Positions 36,429-42,958 of a stretch of DNA of 64,000 bases are shown here, piece by piece. The DNA is from an uncultured Selenomonadales bacterium (GTDB lineage Bacteria; Bacillota; Negativicutes; Selenomonadales; Selenomonadaceae). Both the position numbers and the translations under genes were made by a program. A model generated the notes under the pieces. It did no database searches and was not told where the DNA came from. It saw only the letters and a program-made list of their open reading frames with translations. Position 1 is the stretch's first letter, and every line of letters begins with the position of its first letter. The DNA lies in assembly GCA_900321035.1 (NCBI GenBank), contig ONUH01000008.1, forward strand, positions 1-64,000, in the 5' to 3' direction.

Positions 36429-37366
36429 AAATCACCTTGGAAGCGGCGGCGGAAAAACTTTTGGCGGCGCAGAAGCTTTTGATTACGGCGCATGTGAACC
36501 CCGACGGAGACGCCATAGGCTCCGCCCTTGCCCTTGCCGCGTTCCTGCGCGGGCGGGGGAAGGAGACGACCGTGATGATCGATGACCGGCTGCCGAAAAA
36601 TCTGTCGTTCCTGCCGGGATGCGACAAGATCGTACGCCCGGAGGAGGGGAGGAAATCCGACGCCGAGCTGCTTGTCATCCTGGATACGAGCTTTGACCGC
36701 ATCGGCGAGGTTGAAAAAGCGGCGGCGGGGATGCCCGTGCTCAATTTAGACCATCATATCTCCAACGACGGGAAAGCGGACTTCCTGTATAACGACAACC
36801 GGGCGGCGACGGCGGAAATCGTCTTTGAGATCGTCGACCGTTTCGGCGGCGAATTTACGCCGGAAATAGCCATCCCTCTCTATACGGGGCTTGCGACGGA
36901 CACGGGCTTTTTCAAATTCTCCAACACGAGACCGGAAACGCTGCGGGCCGCAGCGCGGCTCCTTGAGGCGGGCGTGCGTCCCGAAAAGGTGTCCGAGGCG
37001 CTGGAGGAAAAGCCGGAAGCCCTTGTACGCGGGCAGGCGGCGGCGCTCCAGACGATGGAGCTTTCTTACGACGGACGCGTGGCAGGGCTGTATCTTGACA
37101 AAGAACTGGCTACGTCCTTGGAAAGCACCGAGGGCTTTATCGACTTTGTGCGCGTCATCGAGGGCGTCGATATTGCGGTGCTGGTCAAGTGCATGGACGA
37201 GAATTTCTGCCGCGTCAGCGTCCGGTCGAAGGGTATCGACGTCAGCAAGGTCGCCATGAAATTCGGCGGCGGCGGTCATATCCGCGCGGCGGGCTTCTCG
37301 GTGAAAAAACCGCTGGCGGAAGCGAAAAAAGACGTGCTGGAAGCGCTGGGGGAAGCGCTGAAATAA
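36425..37366 (+). CDS. nrnA: DHH/DHHA1 phosphoesterase NrnA (oligoribonuclease/pAp phosphatase)
   Basis: 313 residues. DHH-family motifs: HVNPDGDAIGSALA, VILDTSFDRIG, LDHHISND, GLATDTGFFKFSN, and the DHHA1 glycine motif FGGGGHIRAAGF at the C-terminus. NrnA degrades 2-5-mer RNA and pAp. The ATG shares four bases with the rbfA stop, so translation is coupled. This gene commonly sits between rbfA and truB in Firmicutes. Confidence 0.95.
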   Translation: MKITLEAAAEKLLAAQKLLITAHVNPDGDAIGSALALAAFLRGRGKETTVMIDDRLPKNLSFLPGCDKIVRPEEGRKSDAELLVILDTSFDRIGEVEKAAAGMPVLNLDHHISNDGKADFLYNDNRAATAEIVFEIVDRFGGEFTPEIAIPLYTGLATDTGFFKFSNTRPETLRAAARLLEAGVRPEKVSEALEEKPEALVRGQAAALQTMELSYDGRVAGLYLDKELATSLESTEGFIDFVRVIEGVDIAVLVKCMDENFCRVSVRSKGIDVSKVAMKFGGGGHIRAAGFSVKKPLAEAKKDVLEALGEALK

Positions 37367-37370
37367 AGTT

Positions 37371-37458
37371 CGGAATGAGGAGTTAGGAGTTAAGAGTGGC
37401 GCGTTGTTGCATTCTTGGATCAATTTCTGGAATAACTTCTCACTCCTGTCGCCTCACT
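37371..37458. repeat. GAGTGAAGAG-type intergenic repeat, copy 3
   Basis: AATGAGGAGTTAGGAGTTAA units on the left face CTTCTCACTCCTGTCGCCTC on the right, an imperfect dyad of about 24 bases per arm. It lies between nrnA and truB, inside the operon. Confidence 0.6.
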
Positions 37459-37474
37459 GGAGGAAAGGCGGTGC

Positions 37475-38359
37475 GTGTTGTTGGACGGTTTCATCAATTT
37501 CTTAAAGCCTCCCGGCATGAGCTCCCACGACGCGGTGAACTGTGTGCGGCGCGCGCTCGGCCTGAAAAAAGCGGGACATGCGGGGACGCTCGATCCCGGC
37601 GCGGCGGGCGTGCTGCCCGTTGCTGTCGGAAGGGCGACGCGCCTTTTGGAATATATAGGCGATGGGCGCAAGACGTACCGCGCGGAGCTTTGTTTCGGGG
37701 CGGAGACGGACAGTGGGGACGACTTGGGCGCGATTGTCGCGGAGAGCGGCGCGCCCATGCCGGACGAGGCGGCTGTCTCCCGTGCGGTGCAGAATTTGAC
37801 AGGCCGGATCGAGCAGACGCCGCCGATTTTTTCCGCCGTGAAGGTCGGCGGGCGGCGGGCCTGTGACCTGGCGCGGAAAAACGAGACGATAGAGATTCCC
37901 GCGCGGACAGTCGAGATTTACCGGCTGGAAGTTTTGGCCCGGCGCGAAGCGGAGAAAACATTGCTGCTGGATGTGGAGTGTTCCAAGGGGACGTATATCC
38001 GCTCGCTTTGCCGCGACCTCGGACGGCTGACGGGCGCGCTGGCGGCGATGCGGTTTTTGGTGCGGAGCCGCGTCGGGGATTTTTTCCTGGAAAACGCCCA
38101 TACGCCGGAGGAGCTGCAGACGCTGGGCGAGGCGGCGGTGGAGCCGCCGGAAAAATATTTAGGAAGCCTTTTCCGGTACGAGTTGCCGGAAGCGCGGAAA
38201 AGAGCGTTCTTGCACGGGCTGCCCACGCGCATCGAGGAAATACTGGAAGCGGAAAAGCCGATCGCGGTGTTTTCCGGCGGCGCGTTTTTGGGCGTCGGGC
38301 GTTTCGACAAGGACGAGGCCTCCCTCGCGGCGGAAAAAGTTTACGGAGTCGCTGAATGA
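37475..38359 (+). CDS. truB: tRNA pseudouridine(55) synthase TruB
   Basis: 294 residues. DGFINFLKPPGMSSHDAVNCVRRALGLKKAGHAGTLDPGAAGVLPV contains the catalytic Asp (D40), and KTYRAELCFG and CSKGTYIRSLCRDLG are further family motifs. It makes pseudouridine 55 in the T-loop of tRNAs. The GTG is preceded by GGAGGAAAGG; the following TTG codons are weaker alternatives. Overlaps are consistent with an operon with ribF. Confidence 0.95.
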   Translation: MLLDGFINFLKPPGMSSHDAVNCVRRALGLKKAGHAGTLDPGAAGVLPVAVGRATRLLEYIGDGRKTYRAELCFGAETDSGDDLGAIVAESGAPMPDEAAVSRAVQNLTGRIEQTPPIFSAVKVGGRRACDLARKNETIEIPARTVEIYRLEVLARREAEKTLLLDVECSKGTYIRSLCRDLGRLTGALAAMRFLVRSRVGDFFLENAHTPEELQTLGEAAVEPPEKYLGSLFRYELPEARKRAFLHGLPTRIEEILEAEKPIAVFSGGAFLGVGRFDKDEASLAAEKVYGVAE

Positions 38360-38394
38360 GTCCCGTTTGCGGACGGAAAGGAGAAGTGTGGTTG

Positions 38395-39333
38395 ATGCGG
38401 GTTTTGGAACAAAGCGCGGACGCGGCGGATATACGGGAACGGGGCTGCGTCGTCGCCATCGGGACTTTCGACGGCGTTCATCTGGGTCATCAAAAGCTGA
38501 TTTCCCGCGCGGTGGAGCTGGCGCGGGAGGCGGGCGTTGCCGCCGTCGTTTTTACGTTCCGGAATCATCCGATGTCCGTTTTGGCGCCGGATCGCGAGCC
38601 CCTCTCTCTGTATCCCTTGGAGGAACGCCGCCGCGTTTTCGCGAAGCTCGGCGTCGATTTCGTCATCGAGGAGCCCTTTACGGAGGAGCTGGCGGCGCTT
38701 TCCCCGGACGATTTTCTGGAGCTTCTAATTGAACGGCTCGCGCCTCGGGCGGTCATAGTCGGCGCGAATTTTTCCTTCGGCGCGGGCGGGCGAGGAACGC
38801 CGGAATTTTTGGCGCGGCGGGGGCAGGCGCTCGGCGTTCGCGTCGAGGAAGCGCCGCTTCTGTTCCTGGACGGCGAACGGGTTTCCAGTACCCGCATCCG
38901 TGCGTTACTCGCGGCAGGAAACGTGCGGTCTGCGGGCGAGCTCTTGGGGCATCCATTCGCCATCGCGGGCGTCGTGGAGCATGGCGACGAGCGGGGACGA
39001 AAATTGGGATTCCCCACGGTGAACATTACCCCAGTGAAGGGACAGGCGCTTCCGGCAGACGGCGCGTACGCCGTGCGGATTCTCTGTCCGGACGGGAAGG
39101 AATGGAGCGGCGTTGCCAACGTCGGCGACAATCCGACTTTTGGCGGCGACCCGCTGCGGATCGAGGCGCATCTTTTGGATTTTTCCGGCGACCTTTACGG
39201 TCTGCGCCTCGTGGTGCGGTTCATCGAACGGCTGCGGGGGGAAGAGAAATTTCCCTCGGCGGAGGCGCTCGTCCGGCAGATCAAAAAGGACGAAGAACGG
39301 GCGAGAGAAATTTTTTCATCTTATTCCTCTTAA
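38395..39333 (+). CDS. ribF: Bifunctional riboflavin kinase/FAD synthetase RibF
   Basis: 312 residues. The N-terminal FAD synthetase has GTFDGVHLGHQKLI (nucleotide-binding) and the later SSTRIR. The C-terminal riboflavin kinase has GHPFAIAGVVEHGDERGRKLGFPTVNI and GVANVGDNPTFGGD. It converts riboflavin to FMN and FAD. The ATG at 38395 follows AAAGGAG at long spacing; a TTG just before it, or an ATG at 38356 overlapping the truB stop, are alternatives. It is the last gene of the rimP-to-ribF run. Confidence 0.94.
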   Translation: MRVLEQSADAADIRERGCVVAIGTFDGVHLGHQKLISRAVELAREAGVAAVVFTFRNHPMSVLAPDREPLSLYPLEERRRVFAKLGVDFVIEEPFTEELAALSPDDFLELLIERLAPRAVIVGANFSFGAGGRGTPEFLARRGQALGVRVEEAPLLFLDGERVSSTRIRALLAAGNVRSAGELLGHPFAIAGVVEHGDERGRKLGFPTVNITPVKGQALPADGAYAVRILCPDGKEWSGVANVGDNPTFGGDPLRIEAHLLDFSGDLYGLRLVVRFIERLRGEEKFPSAEALVRQIKKDEERAREIFSSYSS

Positions 39334-39636
39334 ATGTTGTCCCTGTCATTGTTTTGTTATCTTGATGTTTATCGTGGCGTTATCTTGAGGGGGCTTTGCC
39401 CCTTCCCTTTGTATTCTCTCCTACGCGAGGGAGACTCTCGCGCCTCCCCGGAGGGCCCGTAACAGTCCACTGGACTGTTACGGGGGCCAGGATTCCGCGG
39501 TGAAAGCTCAGAATAACTAAATCAACAGTTTATCCCGCGATTCAGCCTTTTGCCGCCTTCAACTTTAGCCCATGTTTGCGGGTGAAGTTGACGCGATACC
39601 GAATCCTTGCCTTTCCTTTGCGGGGCATCCGGTCCT
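39334..39636. other. Gene-free stretch after ribF with short hairpins
   Basis: AGGGGGC-TTT-GCCCCT near 39389 may end ribF transcription weakly. I see no supported coding sequence. The main structure is the CCACTGG hairpin at 39456-39484, listed separately. Confidence 0.5.
39456..39484. repeat. AACAGTCC-ACT-GGACTGTT hairpin repeat, copy 1
   Basis: CCCGTAACAGTCC and GGACTGTTACGGG form a perfect 13-bp stem with a 3-base loop. A related hairpin with the same CC-A(C/G)T-GG tip is at 45342-45366, and one with a different stem at 44611-44633. Confidence 0.7.
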
Positions 39637-39685
39637 CAGCCTTCCCCTTTGGGGAAGGGGGACCGCCGAAGGCGGTGGATGAGGT
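39637..39685. repeat. CCTTCCCC...GGGGAAGG + ACCGCCGAAGGCGGT repeat
   Basis: Two adjacent hairpins followed by GGATGAGG. The type is widespread in intergenic regions of Clostridia and Negativicutes. Here it produces a spurious minus-strand ORF. Confidence 0.75.
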
Positions 39686-39903
39686 CTTATAGGCTAATTT
39701 TTTAATTTTTACAGTCTTTGACACGGGATAGACTGTTGATGAAGTTGTTAAGATTGCGCGTCGCAAAGCCCCTTTGAAAATTATTACGCAATGATGAACA
39801 ATCGTAAAATCCATTGTCAAAACCTTTCGTGCAAAAAAATTGCGGTGAGGATGGATATTTTTGATAGAAGAAAACCAAATAAATGAGACTATTCCAATCC
39901 TTT

Positions 39904-39936
39904 GCGGGTGGCGTTTTGCGCCGCCCGCGATTTTTT
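39904..39936 (+). terminator. Terminator-like hairpin
   Basis: GCGGGTGGCG pairs with CGCCGCCCGC (one wobble) across TTTTG, followed by GATTTTTT. No obvious gene precedes it within 500 bases, so it may end a small RNA or late ribF readthrough. Confidence 0.7.
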
Positions 39937-39952
39937 ATGTGCGCGATAGCGA

Positions 39953-40021
39953 CAAGACATTTTTGCGGAGGGGTTTGAAAAAATTTTTAAATTTTTTCAA
40001 ATTCCTCTCAAAAATGTCTTG
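39953..40021. promoter_or_regulatory. Long inverted repeat over the porin-1 promoter
   Basis: CAAGACATTTTTG (39953-39965) and CAAAAATGTCTTG (40009-40021) are exact reverse complements, and the sequence between them (GAGGGGTTTGAAAAAATT / ATTTTTTCAAATTCCTC) also pairs almost fully. The right end overlaps the -35 box TTGCAG of the porin promoter. The second porin gene has no such element. Confidence 0.7.
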
Positions 40022-40046
40022 CAGGGGGGGGCATTTGTGTTATACT
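40019..40046 (+). promoter_or_regulatory. Promoter of SLH porin gene 1
   Basis: TTGCAG (40019-40024), 16 bases, TATACT (40041-40046). The corresponding promoter of porin gene 2 is TTGCAA-17-TACACT, and both feed directly into the conserved leader. Confidence 0.65.
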
Positions 40047-40047
40047 C

Positions 40048-40150
40048 CGAGATAGCCGAAGTCCATCGAGGGAAGACGCAGTGAGGAAACGTGGACACTC
40101 AGCGCAGACTCCTCGCGGCGGACAAAGGCTGCCGTGGCGGGAAATGCCCG
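40048..40150 (+). promoter_or_regulatory. Conserved 103-base porin leader, copy 1
   Basis: Nearly identical to 42793-42895 upstream of porin gene 2. It can fold into several hairpins (CGCAGTG...CACTCAGCG; CGGCGG...CTGCCG; GGCGGGAAATGCC) and contains GTGAGGAAAC-GTG, a ribosome-binding site and GTG that open a frame running into the porin. In this copy the leader is joined directly to the SLH coding sequence. Confidence 0.7.
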
Positions 40151-41386
40151 GAAGGTTATGGCGACGGCACCTACCGTGGCGACCAGGAGATCACCCGCTA
40201 TGAAATGGCGCAGATGATTGCCCGCGCTATGGCAAAAGGCGGCGGAGACAAAGCCCTGATTGACAAGCTTGCCGCTGAGTTCGCCGATGAGCTGAACAAC
40301 CTCGGCGTCCGCGTTGCCGCCCTCGAGAAGAAGGTCGACAATGTGAAGTGGAAGGGCATGGTTCGTTATCGTTACATCAACTATCATCGTGAGGCAACGA
40401 ACGAGCAGCCCAAAAAGAATCAAAATGCGCTGTTGCTCCGTCTCGAGCCGCAGATGACTATCAACAAGAACTGGACTGCGAACGCTCGTATCGACTATGA
40501 TGGTGAGAAAAAAGATGATGACACGGGGGATCACGACTATAATACTCAGGAGATGGACAAAGCGTCGAATCTGAATCGCGTGGTTGTCGATCGCGTTTGG
40601 GTTGAAGGCAAGTACAACAACTTCCTGCTCAAGCTCGGTAAGTTCAATGTGAAGACGGCGGCTGACTTTGGAACGACGATGGACTATCGCATTTCCGGCG
40701 CCGAGGCCGTTATCGGTAAGGACGTGCAGGTCGCTGTTCGCGGCGGTCGTTTGAACCTTACTGATTCCACTGCGTTTACGCATGGCCCGAAAAAGCATTA
40801 TGGCTATAACGATGGCAAAGGTCACGTGGTAGATGGCGGTGAAACTGCTGCTTACATCGGTGTTGAAGTTTACAATGACCGCGCCAAGAAGTTCAATTGG
40901 GGTCTTGGTTGGCAGCATGTTCGCGGTCAGTTTGATACTTCTGTCGCGAACGGCTACGGTAACTTGAACGGCATTGGCGAAAATGTCAATATTTTCAACC
41001 TTGGTCTCGGCTACAAGTTTGACAAGAATGTCAACTTGACGGGCATGTGGGCTTTCGCTACGGGCATTGACGACAAGGGCGCTTTTGATGAGAGCAAGTA
41101 TAAGAACACGTATGCGTTCCAGCTCAACTACAAGGGCGCGAAGCAGGACAAGCCGCGTTCTTGGGGCGCGTTTGTCGCTTGGCGTCACCTCGGCGACGTT
41201 GCTACGATTCATCCGACCGCAAAAGAAAACGGCCCGATGTATGGCGGCGAGAAGGGCTGGGAGATTGGCGTTAGCTATGCTTTCGCGAAGAACATCGTCG
41301 GCTTGGCTCAGTACTATCAGGGCAAGGAACTGATGTCCGAGAAAAAGGTCAACGCCGTTTGGACCCAGCTCGGCTTCTACTTCTAA
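40091..41386 (+). CDS. SLH-domain porin lacking its signal peptide (5'-deleted copy)
   Basis: 431 codons open from GTG 40091. The first 20 come from the leader (VDTQRRLLAADKGCRGGKCP), then the frame enters mid-SLH domain at EGYGDGTYRGDQEITRYEMAQMIARAM. A coiled-coil linker (KALIDKLAAEFADELNNLGVRVAALEKKVDN) and a beta-barrel ending in GFYF follow. Compared with gene 2, exactly 213 bases (leader end, ribosome-binding site, signal peptide, first half of SLH) are missing. Family members are outer-membrane porins tethered to peptidoglycan by the SLH domain; this one cannot be exported as encoded. The body differs from gene 2 mainly in loop regions. It is either a broken gene or a silent donor for recombination. 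Confidence 0.85.
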   Translation: MDTQRRLLAADKGCRGGKCPEGYGDGTYRGDQEITRYEMAQMIARAMAKGGGDKALIDKLAAEFADELNNLGVRVAALEKKVDNVKWKGMVRYRYINYHREATNEQPKKNQNALLLRLEPQMTINKNWTANARIDYDGEKKDDDTGDHDYNTQEMDKASNLNRVVVDRVWVEGKYNNFLLKLGKFNVKTAADFGTTMDYRISGAEAVIGKDVQVAVRGGRLNLTDSTAFTHGPKKHYGYNDGKGHVVDGGETAAYIGVEVYNDRAKKFNWGLGWQHVRGQFDTSVANGYGNLNGIGENVNIFNLGLGYKFDKNVNLTGMWAFATGIDDKGAFDESKYKNTYAFQLNYKGAKQDKPRSWGAFVAWRHLGDVATIHPTAKENGPMYGGEKGWEIGVSYAFAKNIVGLAQYYQGKELMSEKKVNAVWTQLGFYF

Positions 41387-41403
41387 TTTTACAAGACACA
41401 CTC

Positions 41404-41430
41404 AAAAGCCCCCGCGGTGCGGGGGCTTTT
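41404..41430 (+). terminator. Terminator of SLH porin gene 1
   Basis: AAAAGCCCCCGC-GGT-GCGGGGGCTTTT, a 12-bp perfect stem. Confidence 0.93.
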
Positions 41431-41457
41431 GATATAAAGCACGGAAGGAGGCATGGC

Positions 41458-41904
41458 ATGTACACGGGAAACAGGCTTAGCGCCGGAGCTCGGCGAAGTA
41501 TCGTCGAAGCGCACGCGAACGGTGAACGGACTGCGGATTTGGCGAGACGGTACGAAGTGTCCCGCTGGACAATTTATCGTTTGCTGAAGCGCTACGAAGA
41601 AACGGGAAACGTCGATATGGATTTCGACCATTGCGGGCGAAAACCGAAGTTGTCCGAAAGTCAGCTCGCTGCAGTGCGTGCGGCGTTGACCGCCGATCCG
41701 CACATGCGGATGCAGGAGCTTCATGCGCGTCTCGGATTGCCGTGCACCCTCCGCACGCTTTATTCCGTCGCCAAAAAGATGGGTTTCGAACGGCCCGAGC
41801 GCGCTCCGCAGGAGACGCCGAAACAGCCGAAGGGGAAATCGTTTCCGGTCTGGAAGGGCTGGGAACATTTTTGGCAGAAACAAATAGAAAAAACGATTGG
41901 CTAA
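41458..41904 (+). CDS. Helix-turn-helix protein resembling IS630-type transposase N-terminus
   Basis: 148 residues. Two HTH units: LSAGARRSIVEAHANGERTADLARRYEVSRWTIYRLLKRYEETG (about 5-50), and GRKPKLSESQLAAVRAALTADPHMRMQELHARLGLPCTLRTLYSVAKKMGF (about 58-110). This matches the DNA-binding half of IS630/Tc1-type transposases, but no DDE domain follows. The short basic tail ends cleanly, and the gene has its own GGAAGGAGG site and terminator, so it may be a domesticated regulator. It lies between the two porin genes. Confidence 0.75.
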   Translation: MYTGNRLSAGARRSIVEAHANGERTADLARRYEVSRWTIYRLLKRYEETGNVDMDFDHCGRKPKLSESQLAAVRAALTADPHMRMQELHARLGLPCTLRTLYSVAKKMGFERPERAPQETPKQPKGKSFPVWKGWEHFWQKQIEKTIG

Positions 41905-41916
41905 GGCCATGCAAAG

Positions 41917-41944
41917 GCCCCCGCAGATTCGCGGGGGCTCTTTT
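41917..41944 (+). terminator. Terminator of the HTH gene
   Basis: GCCCCCGC-AGATTC-GCGGGGGC followed by TCTTTT. Confidence 0.9.
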
Positions 41945-41990
41945 ATTGCAGGCTGTTCGTCCATTGAAATATAGAATCGCATACACAAAC

Positions 41991-42031
41991 AAAAACCTTC
42001 GCGGGCGTCAGCGCTTTCCGCGAAGGTTTTT
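41991..42031. terminator. Bidirectional terminator downstream of higBA
   Basis: AAAAACCTTCGCGG pairs with CCGCGAAGGTTTTT (14 bp) around a 13-base loop. It serves the minus-strand HigBA transcript. Confidence 0.9.
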
Positions 42032-42049
42032 GTTTTGTCCGGATTGCAT

Positions 42050-42334
42050 CTACGCAATCAACTGTCGGATGGAATCCAGCTCATGGTGCAAGGATTTTTT
42101 CGCATTTCGGACGTCAATGTCGTTTTGCAGATTCAAAAAGTATCGTTCCGACACGCCGAAATATTTACCGAGCCGGAGCGAAGTGTCCACCGATATTTTT
42201 CTGCGGTCGTGCAAAATGTCTTGTATGCGTGATACAGGGACGCGGATATCCTTCGCGAGGCGATAAGCCGAGACGTTGAGCGGCTCCATGAACTCTTCGC
42301 GCAAGATTTCGCTCATTTTTGGCGTCTTGATCAT
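42050..42334 (-). CDS. higA: HigA-type antitoxin (HTH, VapI family)
   Basis: 94 residues. SEILREEFMEPLNVSAYRLAKDIRVPVSRIQDILHDRRKISVDTSLRLGKYFGVSERYFLNLQNDIDV is the HigA/VapI signature, with the HTH in the middle. It would neutralise HigB and repress the operon. The start follows AAAGGAGAG and gives the usual family length; the frame is open further upstream into higB. Toxin-first order is characteristic of higBA. Confidence 0.93.
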   Translation of the reverse strand: MIKTPKMSEILREEFMEPLNVSAYRLAKDIRVPVSRIQDILHDRRKISVDTSLRLGKYFGVSERYFLNLQNDIDVRNAKKSLHHELDSIRQLIA

Positions 42335-42350
42335 GCTGCGTTCTCTCCTT

Positions 42351-42635
42351 TCAATGATAATCGACGATTTCCAAATCGGTAAACTCACCGTTCTGCGGCA
42401 TTTTGAAACAGATGCGGTATTGATCGTTGATACGAATGCTGTATTGTCCTTTGCGGTCTCCGCTGAGTTGTTCCAATCGGTTTGCCGGAGGGACACGGAG
42501 GTCATTGAGCCCTGCGGCGTTATGAATCATCATCAACTTTCGGAGAGCAAGGTTTTGAATGGAAGGCGGCAATTTTTTTGAGAAAATTTGCCGGTATATC
42601 TTTTCCGTTTCTTTGTCGGCAAATGTTTTAATCAT
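42351..42635 (-). CDS. higB: HigB-type toxin (RelE superfamily mRNA interferase)
   Basis: 94 residues. MIKTFADKETEKIYRQIFSKKLPPSIQNLALRKLMMIHNAAGLNDLRVPPANRLEQLSGDRKGQYSIRINDQYRICFKM is a complete HigB/RelE fold, including the C-terminal QYSIRINDQYRICF strand pair. Such toxins cleave mRNA on the ribosome. It is transcribed first, then higA 16 bases on. Promoter and a candidate operator lie just upstream. Confidence 0.93.
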   Translation of the reverse strand: MIKTFADKETEKIYRQIFSKKLPPSIQNLALRKLMMIHNAAGLNDLRVPPANRLEQLSGDRKGQYSIRINDQYRICFKMPQNGEFTDLEIVDYH

Positions 42636-42643
42636 GATATCAT
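42634..42643. promoter_or_regulatory. Palindrome at the higB start (candidate HigA operator)
   Basis: ATGATATCAT, a perfect 10-base palindrome between the -10 box and the start codon of higB, reading into AT-rich flanks. HigA proteins bind dyads in this position. Confidence 0.45.
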
Positions 42644-42672
42644 ATTATATCTGCATAACGGGTATATGTCAA
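42644..42672 (-). promoter_or_regulatory. higBA promoter
   Basis: On the minus strand, TTGACA (42672-42667), 17 bases, TATAAT (42649-42644): full consensus. Confidence 0.85.
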
Positions 42673-42762
42673 GTAGGAGCCTATAAATAAGTGTTTTTTA
42701 GATATTGTTGCTGCGTGTTGCAAGAAAAATTCAAGAAATAATAAAAAATATGCGAAAAAAGC

Positions 42763-42791
42763 TTGCAACGAGATAAAAAGTGTGCTACACT
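42763..42791 (+). promoter_or_regulatory. Promoter of SLH porin gene 2
   Basis: TTGCAA (42763-42768), 17 bases, TACACT (42786-42791) with an extended TG. The leader starts immediately afterwards. Confidence 0.7.
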
Positions 42792-42792
42792 C

Positions 42793-42920
42793 CGAAATAG
42801 CCGAAGTCCATCGAGGGAAGACGCAGTGAGGAAACGTGGACACTCAGCGCAGACTCCTCGCGGCGGACAAAGGCTGCCGTGGCGGGAAATGCCCGAGGCT
42901 GCCGTGGCGGGAAATGCCCG
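42793..42920 (+). promoter_or_regulatory. Conserved porin leader, copy 2, with 25-base tandem duplication
   Basis: 42793-42895 matches the copy-1 leader almost base for base. The last 25 bases (42871-42895) are repeated exactly at 42896-42920. A GTG at 42836 opens a frame that runs without a stop into the porin gene, as in copy 1. The ribosome-binding site and true start lie further on, at 42943-42961. Confidence 0.7.
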
Positions 42921-42958
42921 CCGAAAAATATATTATATTTTTAAGGAGGAGTTCTGTT

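Noticed and set aside
39542..39820. 92-codon minus-strand frame (SSTAFGGPPSPKGKAE)
   Set aside because: Translation of the intergenic double-hairpin repeat, a well-known source of false small ORFs; no ribosome-binding site.
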